From Hydractinia symbiolongicarpus (taxonomy: Eukaryota; Cnidaria; Hydrozoa; Anthoathecata; Hydractiniidae), in the NCBI RefSeq assembly GCF_029227915.1, contig NC_079881.1:27319501-27383500 (forward strand): 64,000 nucleotides of DNA, read 5' to 3'. Shown here in pieces: positions 34,801-49,380 of the stretch (its first letter is position 1; each line of letters begins with the position of its first letter). Below the pieces are notes generated by a model. That model ran no database searches, had not been told where the DNA came from, and saw only the letters and a program-made list of their open reading frames with translations. Made by a program: the position numbers and the translations under genes.

Positions 34801-37160
34801 GATTTACGGGAAATCGCGGGTTTTCGTTTGCCGGCGATTAAACCTCTTTCATTAAGGGTCTCATCAAAAATGAAAACATTTTTGAAAACTACAAGTCTCA
34901 TGCGATTTAGTGGTGAAAAGATAATTTAAAAAATCGTTCTGGAAATGAGTTTACTCACAGGGTACTTTCTTCTTATACTTTTGACTATACGGGCCAAGTC
35001 CGGGATTTACGGGAAATCGCTGGTTTTCGTTTGCCGACGATTAAACCTCTTTCATTAAGCGTTTCATCAAAAATGAAAACATTTTTGAAAACTACAAGTC
35101 TCATGCGATTTAGTGGTGAAAAGATAATTTAAAAAATCGTTCTGGAAATGAGTTTACTCACAGGGTACTTTCTTTGTATACATTCGACTATACGGGCCGA
35201 GTCTGGGATTTACGGGAAATCGCGGGTTTTCGTTTGCCGGCGATTAAACCTCTTTCATTAAGGGTCTCATCAAAAATGAAAACATTTTTGAAAACTACAA
35301 GTCTCATGCGATTTAGTGGTGAAAAGATAATTTAAAAAATCGTTCTGGAAATGAGTTTACTCACAGGGTACTTTCTTCTTATACTTTTGACTATACGGGC
35401 CAAGCCCGGGATTTACGGGAAATCGCTGGTTTTCGTTTGCCGACGATTAAACCTCTTTCATTAAGCGTTTCATCAAAAATGAAAACACTTTTGAAAACTA
35501 CAAGTCTCATGCTTTTTAGTGGTGAAAAAATAATTTAAAAAATCGTTGGGAAAATGAGTTTACTCCCTGGGTACTTTCTTTGTATACTTTTGACTATACG
35601 GGCCAAGCCCAGGATTTACGGGAAATCGCAGGTTTTCGTTTGCCCGCGATTAAACTTCTTTTATTCAGCGTCTCATCAAAAATGAAAACATTTTTGAAAA
35701 CTACAAGTCTCATGCGATTTAGTGGTGAAAAGATAATTTAAAAAATCGTTCTGGAAATGAGTTTACTCACAGTGTACTTTCTTTGTATACATTCGACTAT
35801 ACGGGCCGAGTCTGGGATTTACGGGAAATCGCGGGTTTTCGTTTGCCGGCGATTAAACCTCTTTCATTAAGGGTCTCATCAAAAATGAAAACATTTTTAA
35901 AAACTGCAAGTCTCATGCAATTTAGTGGTGAAAAGATAATTTAAAAAATCGTTCTGGAAATGAGTTTACTCACAGGGTACTTTCTTCTTATACTTTTGAC
36001 TATACGGGCCAAGCCCGGGATTTACGGGAAATCGCTGGTTTTCGTTTGCCGACGATTAAACCTCTTTCATTAAGCGTTTCATCAAAAATGAAAACACTTT
36101 TGAAAACTACAAGTCTCATGCTTTTTAGTGGTGAAAAAATAATTTAAAAAATCGTTGGGAAAATGAGTTTACTCCCTGGGTACTTTCTTTGTATACTTTT
36201 GACTATACGGGCCAAGCCCAGGATTTACGGGAAATGGCGCGTTTTCGTTTGCCGGCGATTAAACATCTTTTAATCAGCGTCTCATCAAAAATGAAAACAT
36301 TTTTGAAAACTACAAGTCTCATGGGCTTTAGTGGTTAAATAATAATTTAAAAAATCGTTCGGGAAATGCGTTTACTCCCTGGGTACTTTCTTTGTATACT
36401 TTTGACTATACGGGCCGAGTCTGGGATTTACGGGAAATCGCAGGTTTTCGTTTGCCCGCGATTAAACTTCTTTTATTCAGCGTCTCATCAAAAATGAAAA
36501 CATTTTTGAAAACTACAAGTCTCATGCGATTTAGTGGTGAAAAGATAATTTAAAAAATCGTTCTGGAAATGAGTTTACTCACAGGGTACTTTCTTTGTAT
36601 ACATTCGACTATACGGGACAAGCCCGGGATTTACGGGAAATCGCAAGTTTTCGTTTGCCGGCGATTAAACCTCTTTCATTAAGCGTCTCATCAAAAATGA
36701 AAACATTTTTGAAAACTACAAGTCTCATGGGTTTTAGTGGTTAAATAATAATTTAAATAATCGTTCGGGAAATGAGTTTACTCCCTGGGTACTTTCTTTG
36801 TATACATTCGACTATACGGGACAAGCCCGGAATTTACGGGAAATCGCAGGTTTTCGTTTGCCGGCGATTAAACCTCTTTCATTAAGCGTCTCATTAAAAA
36901 TGAAAACATTTTTGAGAACTACAAGTCTCATTCGTTCTAGTGGTGCAGAAATAATTTGAAAAATCGTTCGGGAAATCAGTTTACTCCTTGGGTACTTTCT
37001 TTATATACATTCAACTATACGGGCCAAGCCCGGGATTTACGGGAAATCGCGGGTTTTCGTTTGCCGGCGATTAAACTTCTTTTATTCAGCGTCTCATCAA
37101 AAATGAAAACATTTTTGAAAACTACAAGTCTCATGCGATTTAGTGGTGAAAAGATAATTT
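31884..37160. repeat. 26-monomer segmental tandem duplication, copy A (5,277 bp)
   Basis: Repeats from 37161 with offset 5,277 bp (26 x 203 minus one). Markers shared by both copies include GTGAAAAAAAATTTAAAAAATCG (3 bp deletion near 32072 and 37349), TATGCGGGCCAAGCCTGGG, TTTGCGAGAAATCGC, ACGGACCGAGTC, GTGGTGCAAAAATAA, TTTCTTCTTATAC and GTTTGCCCGCGATT. Internal shorter repeats of B-like and G monomers occur at 34.1-36.2 kb. Confidence 0.9.
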
Positions 37161-40100
37161 AAAAAATCGTTCTGGAAATGAGTTTACTCACAGGGTACTT
37201 TCTTTGTATACTTTTGACTATACGGGCCAAGCCCGGGATTTACGGGAAATCGCTGGTTTTCGTTTGCCGACGATTAAACCTCTTTCATTAAGCGTTTCAT
37301 CAAAAATGAAAACACTTTTGAAAACTACAAGTCTCATGCTTTTTAGTGGTGAAAAAAAATTTAAAAAATCGTTGGGAAAATGAGTTTACTCCCTGGGTAC
37401 TTTCTTTGTATACTTTTGACTATGCGGGCCAAGCCTGGGATTTACGGGAAATGGCGGGTTTTCGTTTGCCGGCGATTAAACATCTTTTAATCAGCGTCTC
37501 ATCAAAAATGAAAACATTTTTGAAAACTACAAGTCTCATGGGCTTTAGTGGTTAAATAATAATTTAAAAAATCGTTCGGGAAATGAGTTTACTCCCTGGG
37601 TACTTTCTTTGTATACTTTTGACTATACGGGCCGAGTCTAGGATTTACGGGAAATCGCAGGTTTTCGTTTGCCGGCGATTAAACTTCTTTTATTCAGCGT
37701 TTCATCAAAAATGAAAACATTTTTGAAAACAACAAGTCTCATGCGATTTAGTGGTGAAAAGATAATTTAAAAAATCGTTCTGGAAATGAGTTTACTCACA
37801 GGGTACTTTCTTTGTATACATTCGACTATACGGGACAAGCCCGGGATTTACGGGAAATCGCAGGTTTTCGTTTGCCGGCGATTAAACCTCTTTCATTAGG
37901 CGTCTCATTAAAAATGAAAACATTTTTGAGAACTACAAGTCTCATTCGTTCTAGTGGTGCAGAAATAATTTGAAAAATCGTTCGGGAAATCAGTTTACTT
38001 CTTGGGTACTTTCTTTATATACATTCAACTATACGGGCCAAGCCCGGGATTTACGGGAAATCGCGGGTTTTCGTTTGCCGGCGATTAAACTTCTTTTATT
38101 CAGCGTCTCATCAAAAATGAAAACAAGTTTAAAAACTACAAGTCTCATGCGTTTTAGTGGTGAAAAAATAATTTAAAAAATCGTTCGGAAAATGAGTTTA
38201 CTCCCTGGGTACTTTCTTTGTATACTTTTGACTATACGGGCCAAGCCCGGGATTTACGGGAAATGGCGGGTTTTCGTTTGCCGGCGATTAAACTTCTTTT
38301 AATCAGCGTCTCATCAAAAATGAAAACATTTTTGAAAACTACAAGTCTCATGGGCTTTAGTGGTTAAATAATAATTTAAAAAATCGTTCGGGAAATGAGT
38401 TTACTCCCTGGGTACTTTCTTTGTATACATTCGACTATACGGGACAAGCCCGGAATTTACGGGAAATCGCAGGTTTTCGTTTGCCGGCGATTAAACCTCT
38501 TTCATTAAGCGTCTCATTAAAAATGAAAACATTTTTGAGAACTACAAGTCTCATTCGTTCTAGTGGTGCAGAAATAATTTGAAAAATCGTTCGGGAAATC
38601 AGTTTACTCCTTGGGTACTTTCTTTATATACATTCAACTATGCGGGCCAAGCCCGGGATTTACGGGAAATCGCGGGTTTTCGTTTGCCGGCGATTAAACT
38701 TCTTTTATTCAGCGTCTCATCAAAAATGAAAACATTTTTGAAAACTACAAGTCTTATGCGTTTTAGTGGTGAAAAAATAATTTAAAAAATCGTTCTGGAA
38801 ATGAGTTTACTCACAGGGTACTTTCTTTGTATACATTCGACTATGCGGGCCAAGCCCGGGATTTGCGAGAAATCGCGGGTTTTCGTTTGCCGGCGATTAA
38901 ACCTCTTTCATTAAGGGTCTCATCAAAAATTAAAACATTTTTAAAAACTACAAGTCTCATGGGCTTTAGTGGTGAAATAATAATTTAAAAAATCGTTCGG
39001 GAAATGAGTTTACTCCCTGGGTACTTTCTTTGTATACTTTTGACTATACGGACCGAGTCTGGGATTTACGGGAAATCGCAGGTTTTCGTTTGCCGGCGAT
39101 TAAACTTCTTTTATTCAGCGTCTCATCAAAAATGAAAACATTTTTGAAAACTACAAGTCTTATGCGTTTTAGTGGTGCAAAAATAATTTAAAAAATCGTT
39201 CTGGAAATGAGTTTACTCACAGGGTACTTTCTTTGTATACATTCGACTATACGGGCCGAGTCTGGGATTTACGGGAAATCGCGGGTTTTCGTTTGCCGGC
39301 GATTAAACCTCTTTCATTAAGGGTCTCATCAAAAATGAAAACATTTTTGAAAACTACAAGTCTCATGCGATTTAGTGGTGAAAAGATAATTTAAAAAATC
39401 GTTCTGGAAATGAGTTTACTCACAGGGTACTTTCTTCTTATACTTTTGACTATACGGGCCAAGCCCGGGATTTACGGGAAATCGCTGGTTTTCGTTTGCC
39501 GACGATTAAACCTCTTTCATTAAGCGTTTCATCAAAAATGAAAACACTTTTGAAAACTACAAGTCTCATGCTTTTTAGTGGTGAAAAAATAATTTAAAAA
39601 ATCGTTGGGAAAATGAGTTTACTCCCTGGGTACTTTCTTTGTATACTTTTGACTATACGGGCCAAGCCCAGGATTTACGGGAAATGGCGCGTTTTCGTTT
39701 GCCGGCGATTAAACATCTTTTAATCAGCGTCTCATCAAAAATGAAAACATTTTTGAAAACTACAAGTCTCATGGGCTTTAGTGGTTAAATAATAATTTAA
39801 AAAATCGTTCGGGAAATGCGTTTACTCCCTGGGTACTTTCTTTGTATACTTTTGACTATACGGGCCGAGTCTGGGATTTACGGGAAATCGCAGGTTTTCG
39901 TTTGCCCGCGATTAAACTTCTTTTATTCAGCGTCTCATCAAAAATGAAAACATTTTTGAAAACTACAAGTCTCATGCGATTTAGTGGTGAAAAGATAATT
40001 TAAAAAATCGTTCTGGAAATGAGTTTACTCACAGGGTACTTTCTTTGTATACATTCGACTATACGGGCCGAGTCTGGGATTTACGGGAAATCGCGGGTTT

Positions 40101-42233
40101 TCGTTTGCCGGCGATTAAACCTCTTTCATTAAGGGTCTCATCAAAAATGAAAACATTTTTGAAAACTACAAGTCTCATGCGATTTAGTGGTGAAAAGATA
40201 ATTTAAAAAATCGTTCTGGAAATGAGTTTACTCACAGGGTACTTTCTTCTTATACTTTTGACTATACGGGCCAAGCCCGGGATTTACGGGAAATCGCTGG
40301 TTTTCGTTTGCCGACGATTAAACCTCTTTCATTAAGCGTTTCATCAAAAATGAAAACATTTTTGAAAACTACAAGTCTCATGCGATTTAGTGGTGAAAAG
40401 ATAATTTAAAAAATCGTTCTGGAAATGAGTTTACTCACAGGGTACTTTCTTTGTATACATTCGACTATACGGGCCGAGTCTGGGATTTACGGGAAATCGC
40501 GGGTTTTCGTTTGCCGGCGATTAAACCTCTTTCATTAAGGGTCTCATCAAAAATGAAAACATTTTTGAAAACTACAAGTCTCATGCGATTTAGTGGTGAA
40601 AAGATAATTTAAAAAATCGTTCTGGAAATGAGTTTACTCACAGGGTACTTTCTTCTTATACTTTTGACTATACGGGCCAAGCCCGGGATTTACGGGAAAT
40701 CGCTGGTTTTCGTTTGCCGACGATTAAACCTCTTTCATTAAGCGTTTCATCAAAAATGAAAACACTTTTGAAAACTACAAGTCTCATGCTTTTTAGTGGT
40801 GAAAAGATAATTTATAAAATCGTTCTGGAAATGAGTTTACTCACAGTGTACTTTCTTTGTATACATTCGACTATACGGGCCGAGTCTGGATTTACGGGAA
40901 ATCGCGGGTTTTCGTTTGCCGGCGATTAAACCTCTTTCATTAAGGGTCTCATCAAAAATGAAAACATTTTTGAAAACTACAAGTCTCATGCAATTTAGTG
41001 GTGAAAAGATAATTTAAAAAATCGTTCTGGAAATGAGTTTACTCACAGGGTACTTTCTTCTTATACTTTTGACTATACGGGCCAAGCCCGGGATTTACGG
41101 GAAATCGCTGGTTTTCGTTTGCCGACGATTAAACCTCTTTCATTAAGCGTTTCATCAAAAATGAAAACACTTTTGAAAACTACAAGTCTCATGCTTTTTA
41201 GTGGTGAAAAAATAATTTAAAAAATCGTTGGGAAAATGAGTTTACTCCCTGGGTACTTTCTTTGTATACTTTTGACTATACGGGCCAAGCCCAGGATTTA
41301 CGGGAAATGGCGCGTTTTCGTTTGCCGGCGATTAAACATCTTTTAATCAGCGTCTCATCAAAAATGAAAACATTTTTGAAAACTACAAGTCTCATGGGCT
41401 TTAGTGGTTAAATAATAATTTAAAAAATCGTTCGGGAAATGCGTTTACTCCCTGGGTACTTTCTTTGTATACTTTTGACTATACGGGCCGAGTCTGGGAT
41501 TTACGGGAAATCGCAGGTTTTCGTTTGCCCGCGATTAAACTTCTTTTATTCAGCGTCTCATCAAAAATGAAAACATTTTTGAAAACTACAAGTCTCATGC
41601 GATTTAGTGGTGAAAAGATAATTTAAAAAATCGTTCTGGAAATGAGTTTACTCACAGGGTACTTTCTTTGTATACATTCGACTATACGGGACAAGCCCGG
41701 GATTTACGGGAAATCGCAAGTTTTCGTTTGCCGGCGATTAAACCTCTTTCATTAAGCGTCTCATCAAAAATGAAAACATTTTTGAAAACTACAAGTCTCA
41801 TGGGTTTTAGTGGTTAAATAATAATTTAAATAATCGTTCGGGAAATGAGTTTACTCCCTGGGTACTTTCTTTGTATACATTCGACTATACGGGACAAGCC
41901 CGGAATTTACGGGAAATCGCAGGTTTTCGTTTGCCGGCGATTAAACCTCTTTCATTAAGCGTCTCATTAAAAATGAAAACATTTTTGAGAACTACAAGTC
42001 TCATTCGTTCTAGTGGTGCAGAAATAATTTGAAAAATCGTTCGGGAAATCAGTTTACTCCTTGGGTACTTTCTTTATATACATTCAACTATACGGGCCAA
42101 GCCCGGGATTTACGGGAAATCGCGGGTTTTCGTTTGCCGGCGATTAAACTTCTTTTATTCAGCGTCTCATCAAAAATGAAAACATTTTTGAAAACTACAA
42201 GTCTCATGCGATTTAGTGGTGAAAAGATAATTT
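37161..42233. repeat. 26-monomer duplication, copy B, one monomer shorter (5,073 bp)
   Basis: Follows copy A at offset 5,277 bp until about 40,790, then at 5,073 bp. The change is one lost monomer: copy A near 35,510-35,750 has a G/B monomer between GCTTTTTAGTGGTGAAAA and the CACAGTGTAC monomer, while copy B joins them directly (AGTGGTGAAAAGATAATTTATAAAATCG). One further base is lost at CGAGTCTGGATTTACGG near 40,890. Confidence 0.88.
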
Positions 42234-43248
42234 AAAAAATCGTTCTGGAAATGAGTTTACTCACAGGGTACTTTCTTTGTATACTTTTGACTATACGGGC
42301 CAAGCCCAGGATTTACGGGAAATGGCGCGTTTTCGTTTGCCGGCGATTAAACATCTTTTAATCAGCGTCTCATCAAAAATGAAAACATTTTTGAAAACTA
42401 CAAGTCTCATGGGCTTTAGTGGTTAAATAATAATTTAAAAAATCGTTCGGGAAATGCGTTTACTCCCTGGGTACTTTCTTTGTATACTTTTGACTATACG
42501 GGCCGAGTCTGGGATTTACGGGAAATCGCAGGTTTTCGTTTGCCCGCGATTAAACTTCTTTTATTCAGCGTCTCATCAAAAATGAAAACATTTTTGAAAA
42601 CTACAAGTCTCATGCGATTTAGTGGTGAAAAGATAATTTAAAAAATCGTTCTGGAAATGAGTTTACTCACAGGGTACTTTCTTTGTATACATTCGACTAT
42701 ACGGGACAAGCCCGGGATTTACGGGAAATCGCAAGTTTTCGTTTGCCGGCGATTAAACCTCTTTCATTAAGCGTCTCATCAAAAATGAAAACATTTTTGA
42801 AAACTACAAGTCTCATGGGCTTTAGTGGTTAAATAATAATTTAAATAATCGTTCGGGAAATGAGTTTACTCCCTGGGTACTTTCTTTGTATACATTCGAC
42901 TATACGGGACAAGCCCGGAATTTACGGGAAATCGCAGGTTTTCGTTTGCCGGCGATTAAACCTCTTTCATTAAGCGTCTCATTAAAAATGAAAACATTTT
43001 TGAGAACTACAAGTCTCATTCGTTCTAGTGGTGCAGAAATAATTTGAAAAATCGTTCGGGAAATCAGTTTACTCCTTGGGTACTTTCTTTATATACATTC
43101 AACTATACGGGCCAAGCCCGGGATTTACGGGAAATCGCGGGTTTTCGTTTGCCGGCGATTAAACTTCTTTTATTCAGCGTCTCATCAAAAATGAAAACAA
43201 GTTTAAAAACTACAAGTCTCATGCGTTTTAGTGGTGAAAAAATAATTT
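41219..43248. repeat. Five-monomer tandem duplication (1,015 bp x 2)
   Basis: 41219-42233 is repeated at 42234-43248 with offset 1,015 bp. Shared rare markers are CCCAGGATTTACGGGAAATGGCGCG, GTTTGCCCGCGATT, ATCGCAAGTTTTCG and TTTAAATAATCGTTCGGG. The first monomer of the second copy has a TTCTGGAAATGAG start fused to the CCCAGG body, so the exchange lay within it. Confidence 0.85.
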
Positions 43249-46200
43249 AAAAAATCGTTCGGGAAATGAGTTTACTCCCTGGGTACTTTCTTTTTATACT
43301 TTTGACTATGCGGGCCAAGCCCGGGATTTACGGGAAATCGCGGGTTTTCGTTTGCCGGCGATTAAACTTCTTTTATTCAGCGTCTCATCAAAAATGAAAA
43401 CATTTTTAAAAACTACAAGTCTTATGCGTTTTAGTGGTGAAAAAATAATTTAAAAAATCGTTCTGGAAATGAGTTTACTCACAGGGTACTTTCTTTGTAT
43501 ATATTCGACTATGCGGGCCAAGCCCGGGATTTGCGGGAAATCGCGGGTTTTCGTTTGCCGGCGATTAAACCTCTTTCATTAAGGGTCTCATCAAAAATGA
43601 AAACATTTTTAAAAACTACAAGTCTCATGGGCTTTAGTGGTGAAATAATAATTTAAAAAATCGTTCGGGAAATGAGTTTACTCCCTGGGTACTTTCTTTG
43701 TATACTTTTGACTATACGGACCGAGTCTGGGATTTACGGGAAATCGCAGGTTTTCGTTTGCCGGCGATTAAACTTCTTTTATTCAGCGTCTCATCAAAAA
43801 TGAAAACATTTTTGAAAACTACAAGTCTTATGCGTTTTAGTGGTGCAAAAATAATTTAAAAAATCGTTCTGGAAATGAGTTTACTCACAGGGTACTTTCT
43901 TTGTATACATTCGACTATACGGGCCGAGTCTGGGATTTACGGGAAATCGCGGGTTTTCGTTTGCCGGCGATTAAACCTCTTTCATTAAGGGTCTCATCAA
44001 AAATGAAAACATTTTTGAAAACTACAAGTCTCATGCGATTTAGTGGTGAAAAGATAATTTAAAAAATCGTTCTGGAAATGAGTTTACTCACAGGGTACTT
44101 TCTTCTTATACTTTTGACTATACGGGCCAAGCCCGGGATTTACGGGAAATCGCTGGTTTTCGTTTGCCGACGATTAAACCTCTTTCATTAAGCGTTTCAT
44201 CAAAAATGAAAACACTTTTGAAAACTACAAGTCTCATGCTTTTTAGTGGTGAAAAAATAATTTAAAAAATCGTTGGGAAAATGAGTTTACTCCCTCGGTA
44301 CTTTCTTTGTATACTTTTGACTATACGGGCCAAGCCCAGGATTTACGGGAAATGGCGGGTTTTCGTTTGCCGGCGATTAAACATCTTTTAATCAGCGTCT
44401 CATCAAAAATGAAAACATTTTTGAAAACTACAAGTCTCATGGGCTTTAGTGGTTAAATAATAATTTAAAAAATCGTTCGGGAAATGCGTTTACTCCCTGG
44501 GTACTTTCTTTGTATACTTTTGACTATACGGGCCGAGTCTGGGATTTACGGGAAATCGCAGGTTTTCGTTTGCCGGCGATTAAACTTCTTTTATTCAGCG
44601 TCTCATCAAAAATGAAAACATTTTTGAAAACTACAAGTCTCATGCGATTTAGTGGTGAAAAGATAATTTAAAAAATCGTTCTGGAAATGAGTTTACTCAC
44701 AGGGTACTTTCTTTGTATACATTCGACTATACGGGACAAGCCCGGGATTTACGGGAAATCGCAGGTTTTCGTTTGCCGGCGATTAAACCTCTTTCATTAA
44801 GCGTCTCATTAAAAATGAAAACATTTTTGAGAACTACAAGTCTCATTCGTTCTAGTGGTGCAGAAATAATTTGAAAAATCGTTCGGGAAATCAGTTTACT
44901 CCTTGGGTACTTTCTTTATATACATTCAACTATACGGGCCAAGCCCGGGATTTACGGGAAATCGCGGGTTTTCGTTTGCCGGCGATTAAACTTCTTTTAT
45001 TCAGCGTCTCATCAAAAGGGAAAACATTTTTGAAAACTACAAGTCTTATGCGTTTTAGTGGTGAAAAAATAATTTAAAAAATCGTTCTGGAAATGAGTTT
45101 ACTCACAGGGTACTTTCTTTGTATACATTCGACTATGCGGGCCAAGCCCGGGATTTGCGGGAAATCGCGGGTTTTCGTTTGCCGGCGATTAAACCTCTTT
45201 CATTAAGGGTCTCATCAAAAATGAAAACATTTTTAAAAACTACAAGTCTCATGGGCTTTAGTGGTGAAATAATAATTTAAAAAATCGTTCGGGAAATGAG
45301 TTTACTCCCTGGGTACTTTCTTTGTATACTTTTGACTATACGGGCCGAGTCTGGGATTTACAAGAAATCGCAGGTTTTCGTTTGCCGGCGATTAAACCTC
45401 TTTTATTCAGCGTCTCATCAAAAATGAAAACATTTTTGAAAACTACAAGTCTCATGCGATTTAGTGGTGAAAAGATAATTTAAAAAATCGTTCTGGAAAT
45501 GAGTTTACTCACAGGGTACTTTCTTTGTATACATTTCACTATACGGGACAAGCCCGGGATTTACGGGAAATCGCGGGTTTTCGTTTGCCGGCGATTAAAC
45601 CTCTTTCATTAAGCGTCTCATTAAAAATGAAAACATTTTTGAAAACTACAAGTCTCATGGGCTTTAGTGGTTAAATAATAATTTAAAAAATCGTTCGGGA
45701 AATGAGTTTACTCCTTGGGTACTTTCTTTGTATACTTTTGACTATACGGGCCGAGTCTGGGATTTACGGGAAATCGCAGGTTTTCGTTTGCCGGCGATTA
45801 AACTTCTTTTATTCAGCGTCTCATCAAAAATGAAAACATTTTTGAAAACTACAAGTCTCATGCGATTTAGTGGTGAAAAGATAATTTAAAAAATCGTTCT
45901 GGAAATGAGTTTACTCACAGGGTACTTTCTTTGTATACATTCGACTATACGGGACAAGCCCGGGATTTACGGAAAATCGCAGGTTTTCGTTTGCCGGCGA
46001 TTAAACTTCTTTTATTCAGCGTCTCATCAAAAATGAAAACAAGTTTAAAAACTACAAGTCTCATGCGTTTTAGTGGTGAAAAAATAATTTAAAAAATCGT
46101 TCGGGAAATGAGTTTACTCCCTGGGTACTTTATTTTTATACTTTTGACTATACGGACCAAGCCCGGGATTTACGGGAAATCGCGGGTTTTCGTTTGCCGG

Positions 46201-47105
46201 CGATTAAACTTCTTTTATTCAGCGTCTCATTAAAAATGAAAACATTTTTGAAAACTACAAGTCTTATGCGTTTTAGTGGTTAAATAATAATTTAAAAAAT
46301 CGTTCGGAAAAGGAGTTTACTCCCTGGGTACTTTCTTTGCATACTTTTGACTATACGGGTCGAGTCTGGGATTTACGGGAAATCGCAGGTTTTCGTTTGC
46401 CGGCGATTAAACTTCTGTTAATCAGCGTCTCATCAAAAATGAAAACATTTTTGAAAACTACAAGTCTCATGGGCATAAATGGTTAAATAATAATTTAAAA
46501 AATCGTTCGGGAAATGAGTTTACTCCCTGGGTACTTTCTTTGTATACATTCGACTATAAGGGACAAGCCCGGGATTTACGGGAAATCGCAGGTTTTCGTT
46601 TGCCGGCGATCAAACCTCTTTCATTAAGCGTCTCAATAAAAATGAAAACATTTTTAAAAACTACAAGTCTCATTCGTTCTAGTGGTGCAGAAATAATTTG
46701 AAAATTCGTTCGGGAAATGAGTTTACTACTTGGGTACTTTCTTTATATACATTCAACTATACCGGCCAAGCCCGGGATTTACGGGAAATCGCGGGTTTTC
46801 GTTTGCCGGCGATTAAACTTCTTTTATTCAGCGTCTCATCAAAAATGAAAACAAGTTTAAAAACTACAAGTCTCATGCGTTTTAGTGGTGAAAAAATAAT
46901 TTAAAAAATCGTTCGGGAAATGAGTTTACTCCCTGGGTACTTTCTTTGCATACTTTTGACTATACGGGTCGAGTCTGGGATTTACGGGAAATCGCAGGTT
47001 TTCGTTTGCCGGCGATTAAACTTCTTTTATTCAGCGTCTCATCAAAAATGAAAACATTTTTGAAAACTACAAGTCTCATGCGATTTAGTGGTGAAAAGAT
47101 AATTT

Positions 47106-49380
47106 AAAAAATCGTTCTGGAAATGAGTTTACTCACAGGGTACTTTCTTTGTATACATTCGACTATACGGGACAAGCCCGGGATTTACGGGAAATCGCAG
47201 GTTCTCGTTTGCCGGCGATTAAACCTCTTTTATTAACCGTCTCATTAAAAATGAAAACATTTTTAAAAACTACAAGTCTCATTCTTTCTAGTGGTGCAGA
47301 AATAATTTGAAAAATCGTTCGGGAAATCAGTTTACTCCTTGGGTACTTTCTTTATATACATTCAACTATACGGGCCAAGCCCGGGATTTACGGGAAATGG
47401 CGGGTTTTCGTTTGCCGGCGATTAAACTTCTTTTATTCAGCGTCTCATCAAAAATGAAAACAAGTTTAAAAACTACAAGTCTCATGCGTTTTAGTGGTGA
47501 AAAAATAATTTAAAAAATCGTTCGGAAAATGAGTTTACTCCTTGGGTACTTTCTTTTTATACTTTTGACTATACGGGCCAAGCCCGGGATTTACGGGAAA
47601 TCGCGGGTTTTCGTTTGCCGGCGATTAAACTTCTTTTATTCAGCGTCTCATCAAAAATGAAAACATTTTTAAAAACTACAAGTCTTATGCGTTTTAGTGG
47701 TGAAAAAATAATTTAAAAAATCGTTCTGGAAATGAGTTTACTCACAGGGTACTTTCTTTGTATACATTCGACTATGCGGGCCAAGCCCGGGATTTGCGGG
47801 AAATCGCGGGTTTTCGTTTGCCGGCGATTAAACCTCTTTCATTAAGGGTCTCATCAAAAATGAAAACATTTTTAAAAACTACAAGTCTCATGGGCTTTAG
47901 TGGTGAAATAATAATTTAAAAAATCGTTCGGGAAATGAGTTTACTCCCTGGGTACTTTCTTTGTATACTTTTGACTATACGGGCCGAGTCTTGGATTTAC
48001 GGGAAATCGCAGGTTTTCGTTTGCCGGCGATTAAACTTGTTTTATTCAGCGTCTCATCAAAAATGAAAACATTTTTGAAAACTACGAGTTTCATACGTTC
48101 TTGTGGTGCAGAAATAATTGGAAAAATCGTTCGGGAAATCAGTTTACTCATTGGGTACTTTCTTTATATACATTCAACTATACGTGCCAAGCCCGGGATT
48201 TACGGGAAATCGCGGTTTTTCGTTTGCCGGCGATTAAACTTCTTTTACTGAGCGTCTCATCAAAAATGAAAACATTTTTGAAAACTACAAGTCTCATGCG
48301 TTTTAGTGGTGAAAAAATAATTTAAAAAATCGTTCGGGAAATAAGTTTACTCCCTGTGTACTTTCTTTGTATACATTTGACTACACGGGCGAAGCCCGGG
48401 ATTTACGGGAAATGGCGGGTTTTCGTTTGCCGGCGATTAAACTTCTTTTAATCAATGTCTCATCAAAAATGAAAACATTTTTGAAAACTACAAGTCTCAT
48501 GGGCTTTAGTGGTTAAATAATAATTTAAAAAATCGTTCGGGAAATGAGTTTACTCCCTGGGTACTTTCTTTGTATACTATTGACTATACGGGCCGAGTCT
48601 GGGATTTACGGGAAATCGCAGGTTTTCGTTTGCCGGCGATTAAACTTCTTTTATTCAGCGTCTCATCAAAAATGAAAACATTTTTGAAAACTACAAGTCT
48701 CATGCGATTTAGTGGTGAAAAGATAATTTAAAAAATCGTTCTGGAAATGAGTTTACTCACAGGGTACTTTCTTTGTATACATTCGACTATACGGGACAAG
48801 CCCGGGATTTACGGGAAATCGCAGGTTTTCGATTGCCGGCGATTAAACCTCTTTCATTAAGCGTCTCATTAAAAATGAAAACATTTTTGAGAACTACAAG
48901 TCTCATTCGTTCTAGTGGTGCAGAAATAATTTGAAAAATCGTTCGGGAAATCAGTTTACTTCTTGGGTACTTTCTTTATATACATTCAACTATACCGGCC
49001 AAGCCCGGGATTTACGGGAAATCGCGGGTTTCCGTTTGCCGGCGATTAAACTTCTTTTATTCAGCGTTTCATCAAAAATGAAAACAAGTTTAAAAACTAC
49101 AAGTCTCATGCGTTTTAGTGGTGAAAAAATAATTTAAAAAATCGTTCGGGAAATGAGTTTACTCCCTGGGTACTTTCTTTTTATACTTTTGACTATACGG
49201 GCTAAGCCCGGGATTTACGGGAAATCGCGGGTTTTCGTTTGCCGGCGATTAAACTTTTTTTATTCAGCGTCTCATCAAAAATGAAATATTTTTGAAAACT
49301 ACAAGTCTTATGCGTTTTAGTGGTGAAAAAATAATTTAAAAAATCGTTCTGGAAATGAGTTTACTCACAGGGTACTTTCT
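47106..49380. repeat. 20-monomer duplication, copy 1 (offset 4,058 bp)
   Basis: Corresponds to 51164-53438. Private markers are GCAGGTTCTCGTTTGCC, CATTCTTTCTAGTGG, GAGTCTTGGATTT with AACTTGTTTTATTC, TTCATACGTTCTTGTGG, CGCGGTTTTTCG and ACTACACGGGCGAAGCC. In this copy a B monomer (about 47,925) is fused in its right half to a C' monomer, so one monomer is missing relative to copy 2. Confidence 0.82.
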
